From: Acanthornis magna
Lineage: Eukaryota > Chordata > Aves > Passeriformes > Acanthizidae
Assembly (NCBI GenBank): GCA_036785705.1
Contig: JAWUZG010000159.1
Location: 62,001-126,000, forward strand
Reading direction: 5' to 3'
Length of the DNA stretch: 64,000 bases
Shown here one piece after another: positions 1 to 10,597 of the stretch (position 1 is its first letter; every line of letters begins with the position of its first letter). The notes beneath the pieces were generated by a model that saw nothing but the letters and a program-made list of their open reading frames with translations, searched no databases and was not told the origin of the DNA. The position numbers and the translations under genes are program-made.

Positions 1-399
1 TCCTTCTGGCTTTGTCTCTGCCTGTCTTTCTTCTCCTACTTCTCTTTGCCTAGAACTTTTGGCTAACATAGCATTTTGTATGTTTCAGGGTTCTTCTCCG
101 TGGGGCTCAGTTGATGCTAGGTAAATGCTAAATTAACACTGAGTACTGCTCTGGTAAGTAGTTGAGAGTTGAATTCTATGTTGTATGTCATCCTTTGCCG
201 AAGATGGTTTATTTTTGAGCATTTGATTTTGTTCCTTTTGCCAATAAGGCTTCAGTGTGATTTTCACCTCTTGACTATATCTGGTGGGGATTTCTCCTTT
301 GCGCTAAGAGAGAGCAGTAGAACCCTGAGTTAAACCGCTGGATCTAAGGCTCCAGGGCTTAACAGGTGCCTCCATTGCCAACTGCACACGTTTTAATCT
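1..399. repeat. Partial unit U0 (right part only)
   Basis: Starts inside the pyrimidine tract. It contains the 65-bp splice-bounded segment (89-153), the AGGTAA tail allele at 118-124, GTATGTCATCC, a minus-strand AATAAA (complement at 208-213) and CAATAAGG. No LTR is present. Confidence 0.93.
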
Positions 400-423
400 G
401 TGCCACCTATGGTGCTGAGCCCC

Positions 424-600
424 TCTGGCCCAGTGCCAAGCTGCCCTCAGGGGGGTGGGTCAGGCTGGAGAGATCTAAAGGGCCTGGAGCTCCAGCAACA
501 CTGGCGCTGGAAAGGGCCTGCCGAGGCCATTGCAGCAGCACCCCAACATTGCTGCTCCTCCATCTTTCTGAGGTGGAAAACCCAGGTAGTGTGTTGGGGT
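424..600. repeat. Internal monomer M1 (approximate limits)
   Basis: First of three related segments within the unit, anchored on CTGGCGCTGG at 501-510. From 471 it matches M2 (from 648) at 74 of 88 positions counted by hand, starting AGATCTAAAGGGCC in both. Upstream, GCTGCCCT at 440 aligns with 804 in M3. Boundaries are approximate. Confidence 0.75.
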
Positions 601-786
601 AATTAGCTAGGGCTAGGGTTAGGGTTACGCCTAGGGTTAGGGTTAGGAGATCTAAAGGGCCGCGAGCTCCAGGAGCACTGGCGCTGGAAAGGGCCTGCCA
701 AGATGAACGCGGCAAGGCCCCAACCTTGCTGCTCCCACACCTTTCTGATCTGGACCCCCCACAGGGGTGGGCACCTCGGCCCCAGC
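601..786. repeat. Internal monomer M2 (approximate limits)
   Basis: Second internal segment, with the anchor word CTGGCGCTGG at 678-687, 177 bp after M1. Its 5' part holds the telomere-like block, where M1 and M3 have G-rich but degenerate sequence. It continues with GCTCCAGGAGCACTGG and CCTTGCTGCTCC, like M1. Confidence 0.75.
608..647 (+). repeat. Telomere-like (TTAGGG) block of U1
   Basis: Five GGG tracts and a final GG in 40 bp. Two runs of GGGTTAGGG are separated by the interruption TTACGCC. The G-rich strand is the plus strand. The same block lies at +208 to +247 in every unit (+206 in U13); its coordinates are given with each unit. It is an interstitial telomeric sequence built into the satellite, not a chromosome end. 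Confidence 0.92.
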
Positions 787-973
787 CCCAGGCTCGGGCC
801 TAGGCTGCCCTGTGGCTCGGGCTTAGGCTTCAGAGAGCTGTGGAGTCTACAGCTGCAGGGACGCTGGCACTGGACAGGACATTGCGAGGGCATCCATCAC
901 GGCAGGCTGCTGCCAGAGACTGGATGTTCCGTGGCTCTAAACATCCGGGAATGGCCTGTGTCTGCTGCGAGGG
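787..973. repeat. Internal monomer M3, more diverged (approximate limits)
   Basis: Anchored on CTGGCACTGG at 864-873, 186 bp after M2. GAGAGCTG, CAGCTGCAGGGACGCTGG and ATTGCGAGGGC align with the corresponding parts of M1 and M2. GGGCCTAGG and GGGCTTAGG in its 5' part resemble decayed telomeric words. Similarity is clear by eye but weaker than between M1 and M2. Confidence 0.55.
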
Positions 974-1260
974 GCCAGCTGGGTTTTGCTGACGGTGAGG
1001 CCTTCAGCGCCTGCTGCGGCCCCAGAGCCGCCCCAAGGCCTGCCTGAGCTGTCAGCCCTAGACTCTTGGGCTGGCAGTGCTCACCTGGGCCCTGAGTGGC
1101 CATGTGACCAGCAGTCCCAGCTGAGGGCTGGGGACATGAAGGCCATGGGGCTTAAAGGGCGCAGCATGAGGTCAGCACATGGTCACAGCCTAGAATCCTG
1201 CATGGGCTTCCTGTCCCGTCCCTGGTGCAATCCTCGGAGGTGGGAGCTCTGTGCACGTTT
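974..1260. other. GC-rich part of U1 without a recognisable element
   Basis: This stretch follows M3 and runs to the pyrimidine tract. GAGCTGTCAG near 1046 and GGGCTGGCAGTG near 1068 hint at a fourth, very diverged monomer, but spacing (about 207-211 bp) and similarity are too weak to call it. No gene is supported. Confidence 0.5.
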
Positions 1261-1270
1261 TTCTAGATCT

Positions 1271-1322
1271 CTCCTTCTGGCTTTGTCTCTGCCTGTCTTT
1301 CTTCTCCTACTTCTCTTTGCCT
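1271..1322 (+). other. Pyrimidine tract ending in a 3' splice-like CCTAG
   Basis: About 50 bases, almost all C and T, run from CTCCTTCTGGC to CTTTGCCTAG. In 1276-bp units a TTCTC duplication extends it on the left. It looks like a strong polypyrimidine tract, but no transcript is known to me. Confidence 0.55.
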
Positions 1323-1359
1323 AGAACTTTTGGCTAACATAGCATTTTGTATGTTTCAG

Positions 1360-1424
1360 GGTTCTTCTCCGTGGGGCTCAGTTGATGCTCGACAAATGCT
1401 AAATTAACACTGAGTACTGCTCTG
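1360..1424 (+). other. Splice-bounded 65-bp segment (exon-like)
   Basis: Preceded by TTTTGTATGTTTCAG and followed by GTAAGTAG, both good matches to mammalian splice consensus. The segment recurs in every unit (89-153 in U0). Its 3' flank is GCAAGTAG in U33 and GCAAGTAC in U35 and U36. It might be a remnant of a transcribed sequence captured in the satellite. There is no coding evidence. Confidence 0.35.
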
Positions 1425-1670
1425 GTAAGTAGTTGAGAGTTGAATTCTATGTTGTATTTCATCCTTTGCCGAAGATGGTTTATTTTTGAGCATTTGATTT
1501 TGATCCTTTTGCCAGTAAGGCTTCAGTGTGATTTTCACCTCTTGACTATATCTGGTGGGGATTTCTCCTTTGCGCTAAGAGAGAGCAGTAGAACCCTGAG
1601 TTAAACCGCTGGATCTAAGGCTCCAGGGCTTAACAGGTGCCTCCATTGCCAACTGCACACGTTTTAATCT
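1425..1670. other. AT-richer tail of U1
   Basis: Contains the EcoRI word GAATTC (1442-1447), the LTR target word CTTTGC (unoccupied here) and a minus-strand AATAAA (complement at 1479-1484). Alleles that define subfamilies (GATCC/GACCC/GTTCC, AATAAGG/AGTAAGG, GGGGAT/GGGCAT) cluster here. No gene is seen. Confidence 0.7.
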
Positions 1671-2946
1671 GTGCCACCTATGGTGCTGAGCCCCTCTGGC
1701 CCAGTGCCAAGCTGCCCTCAGGGGGGTGGGTCAGGCTGGAGAGATCTAAAGGGCCTGGAGCTCCAGCAACACTGGCGCTGGAAAGGGCCTGCCGAGGCCA
1801 TTGCAGCAGCACCCCAACATTGCTGCTCCTCCATCTTTCTGAGGTGGAAAACCCAGGTAGTGTGTTGGGGTAATTAGCTAGGGCTAGGGTTAGGGTTACG
1901 CCTAGGGTTAGGGTTAGGAGATCTAAAGGGCCGCGAGCTCCAGGAGCACTGGCGCTGGAAAGGGCCTGCCAAGACGAACGCGGCAAGGCCCCAACCTTGC
2001 TGCTCCCACACCTTTCTGATCTGGACCCCCCACAGGGGTGGGCACCTCGGCCCCAGCCCCAGGCTCGGGCCTAGGCTGCCCTGTGGCTCGGGCTTAGGCT
2101 TCAGAGAGCTGTGGAGTCTACAGCTGCAGGGACGCTGGCACTGGACAGGACATTGCGAGGGCATCCATCATGGCAGGCTGCTGCCAGAGACTGGATGTTC
2201 CATGGCTCTAAACATCCAGGAATGGCCTGTGTCTGTTGCGAGGGGCCAGCTGGGTTTTGCTGACGGTGAGGCCTTCAGCGCCTGCTGCGGCCCCAGAGCC
2301 GCCCCAAGGCCTGGCTGAGCTGTCAGCCCTGGACTCTTGGGCTGGCAGTGCTCACCTGGGCCCTGAGTGGCCATGAGACCAGCAGTCCCAACTGAGGGCT
2401 GGGGACATGAAGGCCATGGGGCTTAAAGGGCGCAGCATGAGGTCAGCACATGGTCACAGCCTAGAATCCTGCATGGGCTTCCTGTCCCGTCCCTGGTGCA
2501 ATCCTCGGAGGTGGGAGCTCTGTGCACGTTTTTCTAGATCTCTTCTCTCCTTCTGGCTTTGTCTCTGCCTGTCTTTCTTCTCCTACTTCTCTTTGCCTAG
2601 AACTTTTGGCTAACATAGCATTTTGTATGTTTCAGGGTTCTTCTCCGTGGGGCTCAGTTGATGCTAGGTAAATGCTAAATTAACACTGAGTACTGCTCTG
2701 GTAAGTAGTTGAGAGTTGAATTCTATGTTGTATGTCATCCTTTGCCGAAGATGGTTTATTTTTGAGCATTTGATTTTGTTCCTTTTGCCAATAAGGCTTC
2801 AGTGTGATTTTCACCTCTTGACTATATCTGGTGGGGATTTCTCCTTTGCGCTAAGAGAGAGCAGTAGAACCCTGAGTTAAACCGCTGGATCTAAGGCTCC
2901 AGGGCTTAACAGGTGCCTCCATTGCCAACTGCACACGTTTTAATCT
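1671..2946. repeat. Satellite unit U2, 1276 bp
   Basis: Telomere-like block 1879-1918. TTCTC insertion at about 2543-2547. Tail AGGTAA, GTATGTCAT, TTGTTCC, CAATAAGG. It carries CATCCAGGAA and GTCTGTTGCG. It looks identical to U4 at all diagnostic sites. Confidence 0.96.
2543..2547. repeat. TTCTC 5-bp tandem duplication (example in U2)
   Basis: AGATCTC-TTCTC-TCC here against AGATCTC-TCC in 1271-bp units. It is the sole difference in length between the two LTR-free unit classes. Present in 16 complete units (U2-U7, U26, U32, U33, U35-U37, U39, U40, U42, U44) and in U45. Confidence 0.93.
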
Positions 2947-4222
2947 GTGCCACCTATGGTGCTGAGCCCCTCTGGCCCAGTGCCAAGCTGCCCTCAGGGG
3001 GGTGGGTCAGGCTGGAGAGATCTAAAGGGCCTGGAGCTCCAGCAACACTGGCGCTGGAAAGGGCCTGCCGAGGCCATTGCAGCAGCGCCCCAACATTGCT
3101 GCTCCTCCATCTTTCTGAGGTGGAAAACCCAGGTAGTGTGTTGGGGTAATTAGCTAGGGCTAGGGTTAGGGTTACGCCTAGGGTTAGGGTTAGGAGATCT
3201 AAAGGGCCGCGAGCTCCAGGAGCACTGGCGCTGGAAAGGGCCTGCCAAGACGAACGCGGCAAGGCCCCAACCTTGCTGCTCCCACACCTTTCTGATCTGG
3301 ACCCCCCACAGGGGTGGGCACCTCGGCCCCAGCCCCAGGCTCGGGCCTAGGCTGCCCTGTGGCTCGGGCTTAGGCTTCAGAGAGCTGTGGAGTCTACAGC
3401 TGCAGGGACGCTGGCACTGGACAGGACATTGCGAGGGCATCCATCACGGCAGGCTGCTGCCAGAGACTGGATGTTCCGTGGCTCTAAACATCCGGGAATG
3501 GCCTGTGTCTGCTGCGAGGGGCCAGCTGGGTTTTGCTGACGGTGAGGCCTTCAGCGCCTGCTGCGGCCCCAGAGCCGCTCCAAGGCCTGGCTGAGCTGTC
3601 AGCCCTGGACTCTTGGGCTGGCAGTGCTCACCTGGGCCCTGAGTGGCCATGTGACCAGCAGTCCCAGCTGAGGGCTGGGGACATGAAGGCCATGGGGCTT
3701 AAAGGGCGCAGCATGAGGTCAGCACATGGTCACAGCCTAGAATCCTGCATGGGCTTCCTGTCCCGTCCCTGATGCAATCCTCGGAGGTGGGAGCTCTGTG
3801 CACGTTTTTCTAGATCTCTTCTCTCCTTCTGGCTTTGTCTCTGCCTGTCTTTCTTCTCCTACTTCTCTTTGCCTAGAACTTTTGGCTAACATAGCATTTT
3901 GTATGTTTCAGTGTTCTTCTCCGTGGGGCTCAGTTGATGCTCGACAAATGCTAAATTAACACTGAGTACTGCTCTGGTAAGTAGTTGAGAGTTGAATTCT
4001 ATGTTGTATTTCATCCTTTGCCGAAGATGGTTTATTTTTGAGCATTTGATTTTGTTCCTTTTGCCAGTAAGGCTTCAGTGTGATTTTCACCTCTTGACTA
4101 TATCTGGTGGGGATTTCTCCTTTGCGCTAAGAGAGAGCAGTAGAACCCTGAGTTAAACCGCTGGATCTAAGGCTCCAGGGCTTAACAGGTGCCTCCATTG
4201 CCAACTGCACACGTTTTAATCT
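2947..4222. repeat. Satellite unit U3, 1276 bp
   Basis: Telomere-like block 3155-3194. Tail CGACAA. Private changes are GATGCAATCC at 3771 (others GGTGCAATCC) and TTTCAGTGTTC near 3912 (others TTTCAGGGTTC). Confidence 0.96.
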
Positions 4223-5498
4223 GTGCCACCTATGGTGCTGAGCCCCTCTGGCCCAGTGCCAAGCTGCCCTCAGGGGGGTGGGTCAGGCTGGAGAGATCTA
4301 AAGGGCCTGGAGCTCCAGCAACACTGGCGCTGGAAAGGGCCTGCCGAGGCCATTGCAGCAGCACCCCAACATTGCTGCTCCTCCATCTTTCTGAGGTGGA
4401 AAACCCAGGTAGTGTGTTGGGGTAATTAGCTAGGGCTAGGGTTAGGGTTACGCCTAGGGTTAGGGTTAGGAGATCTAAAGGGCCGCGAGCTCCAGGAGCA
4501 CTGGCGCTGGAAAGGGCCTGCCAAGACGAACGCGGCAAGGCCCCAACCTTGCTGCTCCCACACCTTTCTGATCTGGACCCCCCACAGGGGTGGGCACCTC
4601 GGCCCCAGCCCCAGGCTCGGGCCTAGGCTGCCCTGTGGCTCGGGCTTAGGCTTCAGAGAGCTGTGGAGTCTACAGCTGCAGGGACGCTGGCACTGGACAG
4701 GACATTGCGAGGGCATCCATCATGGCAGGCTGCTGCCAGAGACTGGATGTTCCATGGCTCTAAACATCCAGGAATGGCCTGTGTCTGTTGCGAGGGGCCA
4801 GCTGGGTTTTGCTGACGGTGAGGCCTTCAGCGCCTGCTGCGGCCCCAGAGCCGCCCCAAGGCCTGGCTGAGCTGTCAGCCCTGGACTCTTGGGCTGGCAG
4901 TGCTCACCTGGGCCCTGAGTGGCCATGAGACCAGCAGTCCCAACTGAGGGCTGGGGACATGAAGGCCATGGGGCTTAAAGGGCGCAGCATGAGGTCAGCA
5001 CATGGTCACAGCCTAGAATCCTGCATGGGCTTCCTGTCCCGTCCCTGGTGCAATCCTCGGAGGTGGGAGCTCTGTGCACGTTTTTCTAGATCTCTTCTCT
5101 CCTTCTGGCTTTGTCTCTGCCTGTCTTTCTTCTCCTACTTCTCTTTGCCTAGAACTTTTGGCTAACATAGCATTTTGTATGTTTCAGGGTTCTTCTCCGT
5201 GGGGCTCAGTTGATGCTAGGTAAATGCTAAATTAACACTGAGTACTGCTCTGGTAAGTAGTTGAGAGTTGAATTCTATGTTGTATGTCATCCTTTGCCGA
5301 AGATGGTTTATTTTTGAGCATTTGATTTTGTTCCTTTTGCCAATAAGGCTTCAGTGTGATTTTCACCTCTTGACTATATCTGGTGGGGATTTCTCCTTTG
5401 CGCTAAGAGAGAGCAGTAGAACCCTGAGTTAAACCGCTGGATCTAAGGCTCCAGGGCTTAACAGGTGCCTCCATTGCCAACTGCACACGTTTTAATCT
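4223..5498. repeat. Satellite unit U4, 1276 bp
   Basis: Telomere-like block 4431-4470. Same allele set as U2, 2552 bp to the left, including CATCCAGGAA and the AGGTAA/GTATGTCAT tail. Confidence 0.96.
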
Positions 5499-6774
5499 GT
5501 GCCACCTATGGTGCTGAGCCCCTCTGGCCCAGTGCCAAGCTGCCCTCAGGGGGGTGGGTCAGGCTGGAGAGATCTAAAGGGCCTGGAGCTCCAGCAACAC
5601 TGGCGCTGGAAAGGGCCTGCCGAGGCCATTGCAGCAGCGCCCCAACATTGCTGCTCCTCCATCTTTCTGAGGTGGAAAACCCAGGTAGTGTGTTGGGGTA
5701 ATTAGCTAGGGCTAGGGTTAGGGTTACGCCTAGGGTTAGGGTTAGGAGATCTAAAGGGCCGCAAGCTCCAGGAGCACTGGCGCTGGAAAGGGCCTGCCAA
5801 GACGAACGCGGCAAGGCCCCAACCTTGCTGCTCCCACACCTTTCTGATCTGGACCCCCCACAGGGGTGGGCACCTCGGCCCCAGCCCCAGGCTCGGGCCT
5901 AGGCTGCCCTGTGGCTCGGGCTTAGGCTTCAGAGAGCTGTGGAGTCTACAGCTGCAGGGACGCTGGCACTGGACAGGACATTGCAAGGGCATCCATCACG
6001 GCAGGCTGCTGCCAGAGACTGGATGTTCCATGGCTCTAAACATCCGGGAATGGCCTGTGTCTGTTGCGAGGGGCCAGCTGGGTTTTGCTGACGGTGAGGC
6101 CTTCAGCGCCTGCTGCGGCCCCAGAGCCGCCCCAAGGCCTGGCTGAGCTGTCAGCCCTGGACTCTTGGGCTGGCAGTGCTCACCTGGGCCCTGAGTGGCC
6201 ATGAGACCAGCAGTCCCAACTGAGGGCTGGGGACATGAAGGCCATGGGGCTTAAAGGGCGCAGCATGAGGTCAGCACATGGTCACAGCCTAGAATCCTGC
6301 ATGGGCTTCCTGTCCCGTCCCTGGTGCAATCCTCGGAGGTGGGAGCTCTGTGCACGTTTTTCTAGATCTCTTCTCTCCTTCTGGCTTTGTCTCTGCCTGT
6401 CTTTCTTCTCCTACTTCTCTTTGCCTAGAACTTTTGGCTAACATAGCATTTTGTATGTTTCAGGGTTCTTCTCCGTGGGGCTCAGTTGATGCTAGGTAAA
6501 TGCTAAATTAACACTGAGTACTGCTCTGGTAAGTAGTTGAGAGTTGAATTCTATGTTGTATTTCATCCTTTGCTGAAGATGGTTTATTTTTGAGCATTTG
6601 ATTTTGATCCTTTTGCCAATAAGGCTTCAGTGTGATTTTCACCTCTTGACTATATCTGGTGGGGATTTCTCCTTTGCGCTAAGAGAGAGCAGTAGAACCC
6701 TGAGTTAAACCACTGGATCTAAGGCTCCAGGGCTTAACAGGTGCCTCCATTGCCAACTGCACACGTTTTAATCT
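5499..6774. repeat. Satellite unit U5, 1276 bp
   Basis: Telomere-like block 5707-5746. It has GGGCCGCAAGCTCC and ATTGCAAGGGC, a pair of G-to-A changes shared with U6 and U8. Tail AGGTAA with TTTGCTGAAG. Confidence 0.96.
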
Positions 6775-8050
6775 GTGCCACCTATGGTGCTGAGCCCCTC
6801 TGGCCCAGTGCCAAGCTGCCCTCAGGGGGGTGGGTCAGGCTGGAGAGATCTAAAGGGCCTGGAGCTCCAGCAACACTGGCGCTGGAAAGGGCCTGCCGAG
6901 GCCATTGCAGCAGCGCCCCAACATTGCTGCTCCTCCATCTTTCTGAGGTGGAAAACCCAGGTAGTGTGTTGGGGTAATTAGCTAGGGCTAGGGTTAGGGT
7001 TACGCCTAGGGTTAGGGTTAGGAGATCTAAAGGGCCGCAAGCTCCAGGAGCACTGGCGCTGGAAAGGGCCTGCCAAGACGAACGCGGCAAGGCCCCAACC
7101 TTGCTGCTCCCACACCTTTCTGATCTGGACCCCCCACAGGGGTGGGCACCTCGGCCCCAGCCCCAGGCTCGGGCCTAGGCTGCCCTGTGGCTCGGGCTTA
7201 GGCTTCAGAGAGCTGTGGAGTCTACAGCTGCAGGGACGCTGGCACTGGACAGGACATTGCAAGGGCCTCCATCACGGCAGGCTGCTGCCAGAGACTGGAT
7301 GTTCCGTGGCTCTAAACATCCGGGAATGGCCTGTGTCTGCTGCGAGGGGCCAGCTGGGTTTTGCTGACGGTGAGGCCTTCAGCATCTGCTGCGGCCCCAG
7401 AGCCGCTCCAAGGCCTGGCTGAGCTGTCAGCCCTGGACTCTTGGGCTGGCAGTGCTCACCTGGGCCCTGAGTGGCCATGAGACCAGCAGTCCCAGCTGAG
7501 GGCTGGGGACATGAAGGCCATGGGGCTTAAAGGGCGCAGCATGAGGTCAGCACATGGTCACAGCCTAGAATCCTGCATGGGCTTCCTGTCCCGTCCCTGG
7601 TGCAATCCTCGGAGGTGGGAGCTCTGTGCACGTTTTTCTAGATCTCTTCTCTCCTTCTGGCTTTGTCTCTGCCTGTCTTTCTTCTCCTACTTCTCTTTGC
7701 CTAGAACTTTTGGCTAACATAGCATTTTGTATGTTTCAGGGTTCTTCTCCGTGGGGCTCAGTTGATGCTAGGTAAATGCTAAATTAACACTGAGTACTGC
7801 TCTGGTAAGTAGTTGAGAGTTGAATTCTATGTTGTATGTCATCCTTTGCCGAAGATGGTTTATTTTTGAGCATTTGATTTTGATCCTTTTGCCAATAAGG
7901 CTTCAGTGTGATTTTCACCTCTTGACTATATCTGGTGGGGATTTCTCCTTTGCGCTAAGAGAGAGCAGTAGAACCCTGAGTTAAACCGCTGGATCTAAGG
8001 CTCCAGGGCTTAACAGGTGCCTCCATTGCCAACTGCACACGTTTTAATCT
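6775..8050. repeat. Satellite unit U6, 1276 bp
   Basis: Telomere-like block 6983-7022. It shares CGCAAGCTCC and TTGCAAGGGC with U5. Private GGGCCTCCATC near 7266 and CAGCATCTGC near 7383. Tail AGGTAA. Confidence 0.96.
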
Positions 8051-9326
8051 GTGCCACCTATGGTGCTGAGCCCCTCTGGCCCAGTGCCAAGCTGCCCTCA
8101 GGGGGGTGGGTCAGGCTGGAGAGATCTAAAGGGCCTGGAGCTCCAGCAACACTGGCGCTGGAAAGGGCCTGCCGAGGCCATTGCAGCAGCGCCCCAACAT
8201 TGCTGCTCCTCCATCTTTCTGAGGTGGAAAACCCAGGTAGTGTGTTGGGGTAATTAGCTAGGGCTAGGGTTAGGGTTACGCCTAGGGTTAGGGTTAGGAG
8301 ATCTAAAGGGCCGCGAGCTCCAGGAGCACTGGCGCTGGAAAGGGCCTGCCAAGACGAACGCGGCAAGGCCCCAACCTTGCTGCTCCCACACCTTTCTGAT
8401 CTGGACCCCCCACAGGGGTGGGCACCTCGGCCCCAGCCCCAGGCTCGGGCCTAGGCTGCCCTGTGGCTCGGGCTTAGGCTTCAGAGAGCTGTGGAGTCTA
8501 CAGCTGCAGGGACGCTGGCACTGGACAGGACATTGCGAGGGCATCCATCACGGCAGGATGCTGCCAGAGACTGGATGTTCCGTGGCTCTAAACATCTGGG
8601 AATGGCCTGTGTCTGCTGCGAGGGGCCAGCTGGGTTTTGCTGACGGTGAGGCCTTCAGCGCCTGCTGCGGCCCCAGAGCCGCTCCAAGGCCTGGCTGAGC
8701 TGTCAGCCCTGGACTCTTGGGCTGGCAGTGCTCACCTGGGCCCTGAGTGGCCATGTGACCAGCAGTCCCAGCTGAGGGCTGGGGACATGAAGGCCATGGG
8801 GCTTAAAGGGCGCAGCATGAGGTCAGCACATGGTCACAGCCTAGAATCCTGCATGGGCTTCCTGTCCCGTCCCTGGTGCAATCCTCGGAGGTGGGAGCTC
8901 TGTGCACGTTTTTCTAGATCTCTTCTCTCCTTCTGGCTTTGTCTCTGCCTGTCTTTCTTCTCCTACTTCTCTTTGCCTAGAACTTTTGGCTAACATAGCA
9001 TTTTGTATGTTTCAGGGTTCTTCTCCGTGGGGCTCAGTTGATGCTCGACAAATGCTAAATTAACACTGAGTACTGCTCTGGTAAGTAGTTGAGAGTTGAA
9101 TTCTATGTTGTATTTCATCCTTTGCTGAAGATGGTTTATTTTTGAGCATTTGATTTTGTTCCTTTTGCCAGTAAGGCTTCAGTGTGATTTTCACCTCTTG
9201 ACTATATCTGGTGGGGATTTCTCCTTTGCGCTAAGAGAGAGCAGTAGAACCCTGAGTTAAACCGCTGGATCTAAGGCTCCAGGGCTTAACAGGTGCCTCC
9301 ATTGCCAACTGCACACGTTTTAATCT
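8051..9326. repeat. Satellite unit U7, 1276 bp
   Basis: Telomere-like block 8259-8298. Private GGCAGGATGC near 8559 and AACATCTGGG near 8595. Tail CGACAA with TTTGCTGAAG and TTGTTCC. Confidence 0.96.
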
Positions 9327-10597
9327 GTGCCACCTATGGTGCTGAGCCCCTCTGGCCCAGTGCCAAGCTGCCCTCAGGGGGGTGGGTCAGGCTGGAGAGA
9401 TCTAAAGGGCCTGGAGCTCCAGCAACACTGGCGCTGGAAAGGGCCTGCCGAGGTCATTGCAGCAGCGCCCCAACATTGCTGCTCCTCCATCTTTCTGAGG
9501 TGGAAAACCCAGGTAGTGTGTTGGGGTAATTAGCTAGGGCTAGGGTTAGGGTTACGCCTAGGGTTAGGGTTAGGAGATCTAAAGGGCCGCAAGCTCCAGG
9601 AGCACTGGCGCTGGAAAGGGCCTGCCAAGACGAACGCAGCAAGGCCCCAACCTTGCTGCTCCCACACCTTTCTGATCTGGACCCCCCACAGGGGTGGGCA
9701 CCTCGGCCCCAGCCACAGGCTCGGGCCTAGGCTGCCCTGTGGCTCGGGCTTAGGCTTCAGAGAGCTGTGGAGTCTACAGCTGCAGGGACGCTGGCACTGG
9801 ACAGGACATTGCAAGGGCATCCATCACGGCAGGCTGCTGCCAGAGACTGGATGTTCCGTGGCTCTAAACATCCGGGAATGGCCTGTGTCTGCTGCGAGGG
9901 GCCAGCTGGGTTTTCCTGACAGTGAGGCCTTCAGTGCCTGCTGCGGCCCCAGAGCTGCTCCAAGGCCTGGCTGAGCTGTCAGCCCTGGACTCTTGGGCTG
10001 GCAGTGCTCACCTGGGCCCTGAGTGGCCATGTGACCAGCAGTCCCAGCTGAGGGCTGGGGACATGAAGGCCATGGGGCTTAAAGGGCGCAGCATGAGGTC
10101 AGCACATGGTCACAGCCTAGAATCCTGCATGGGCTTCCTGTCCCGTCCCTGGTGCAATCCTCGGAGGTGGGAGCTCTGTGCATGTTTTTCTAGATCTCTC
10201 CTTCTGGCTTCGTCTCTGCCTGTCTTTCTTCTCCTACTTCTCTTTGCCTAGAACTTTTGGCTAACATAGCATTTTGTATGTTTCAGGGTTCTTCTCCGTG
10301 GGGCTCAGTTGATGCTCGACAAATGCTAAATTAACACTGAGTACTGCTCTGGTAAGTAGTTGAGAGTTGAATTCTATGTTGTATTTCATCCTTTGCCGAA
10401 GATGGTTTATTTTTGAGCATTTGATTTTGATCCTTTTGCCAGTAAGGCTTCAGTGTGATTTTCACCTCTTGACTATATCTGGTGGGGATTTCTCCTTTGC
10501 GCTAAGAGAGAGCAGTAGAACCCTGAGTTAAACCACTGGATCTAAGGCTCCAGGGCTTAACAGGTGCCTCCATTGCCAACTGCACACGTTTTAATCT
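9327..10597. repeat. Satellite unit U8, 1271 bp
   Basis: Telomere-like block 9535-9574. Many private changes: GAGGTCATTG, ACGCAGCAAGG, CAGCCACAGG, TTTTCCTGACAG and GTGCATGTTT. GCTTCGTCTC is the allele typical of zone III. It is the most diverged unit in zone I, and no LTR is present. Confidence 0.96.

Larger units (their letters stand above)
400..1670. repeat. Satellite unit U1, 1271 bp
   Basis: Reference unit for the anatomy given below. Telomere-like block 608-647. Tail allele CGACAA with AGTAAGG. It has AAGATGAACG at 703 where other units read AAGACGAACG, and GCAGCACCCC (shared with U2 and U4) where most units read GCAGCGCCCC. No LTR and no TTCTC insertion. Confidence 0.96.
1..10597. repeat. 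Zone I: LTR-free part of the array
   Basis: This zone holds the left partial unit and U1 to U8. Lengths are 1271, then six of 1276, then 1271. No LTR is present. Units alternate between two tail types: GCTAGGTAAATG with GTATGTCAT, and GCTCGACAAATG with GTATTTCAT. U2 and U4 look identical, which gives a local two-unit (2552 bp) period. Confidence 0.9.

Noticed and set aside
608..647. A true chromosome end or a de novo telomere site.
   Set aside because: The block is only 40 bp, interrupted, and followed by the same satellite in every unit, so it is interstitial.
1046..1110. A fourth internal monomer after M3.
   Set aside because: Only a few words (GAGCTGT, GGCTGGCAGTG) align and the spacing (about 207-211 bp) differs from 177-186. 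It cannot be separated from chance by eye.
366..1324. Overlapping open frames of 60-130 codons on both strands in each unit, e.g. minus 407-715 and plus 986-1324.
   Set aside because: They overlap one another, recur only because the satellite is homogeneous, vary in start and stop through single changes, and show no domain or coding pattern. Many begin at non-ATG codons.
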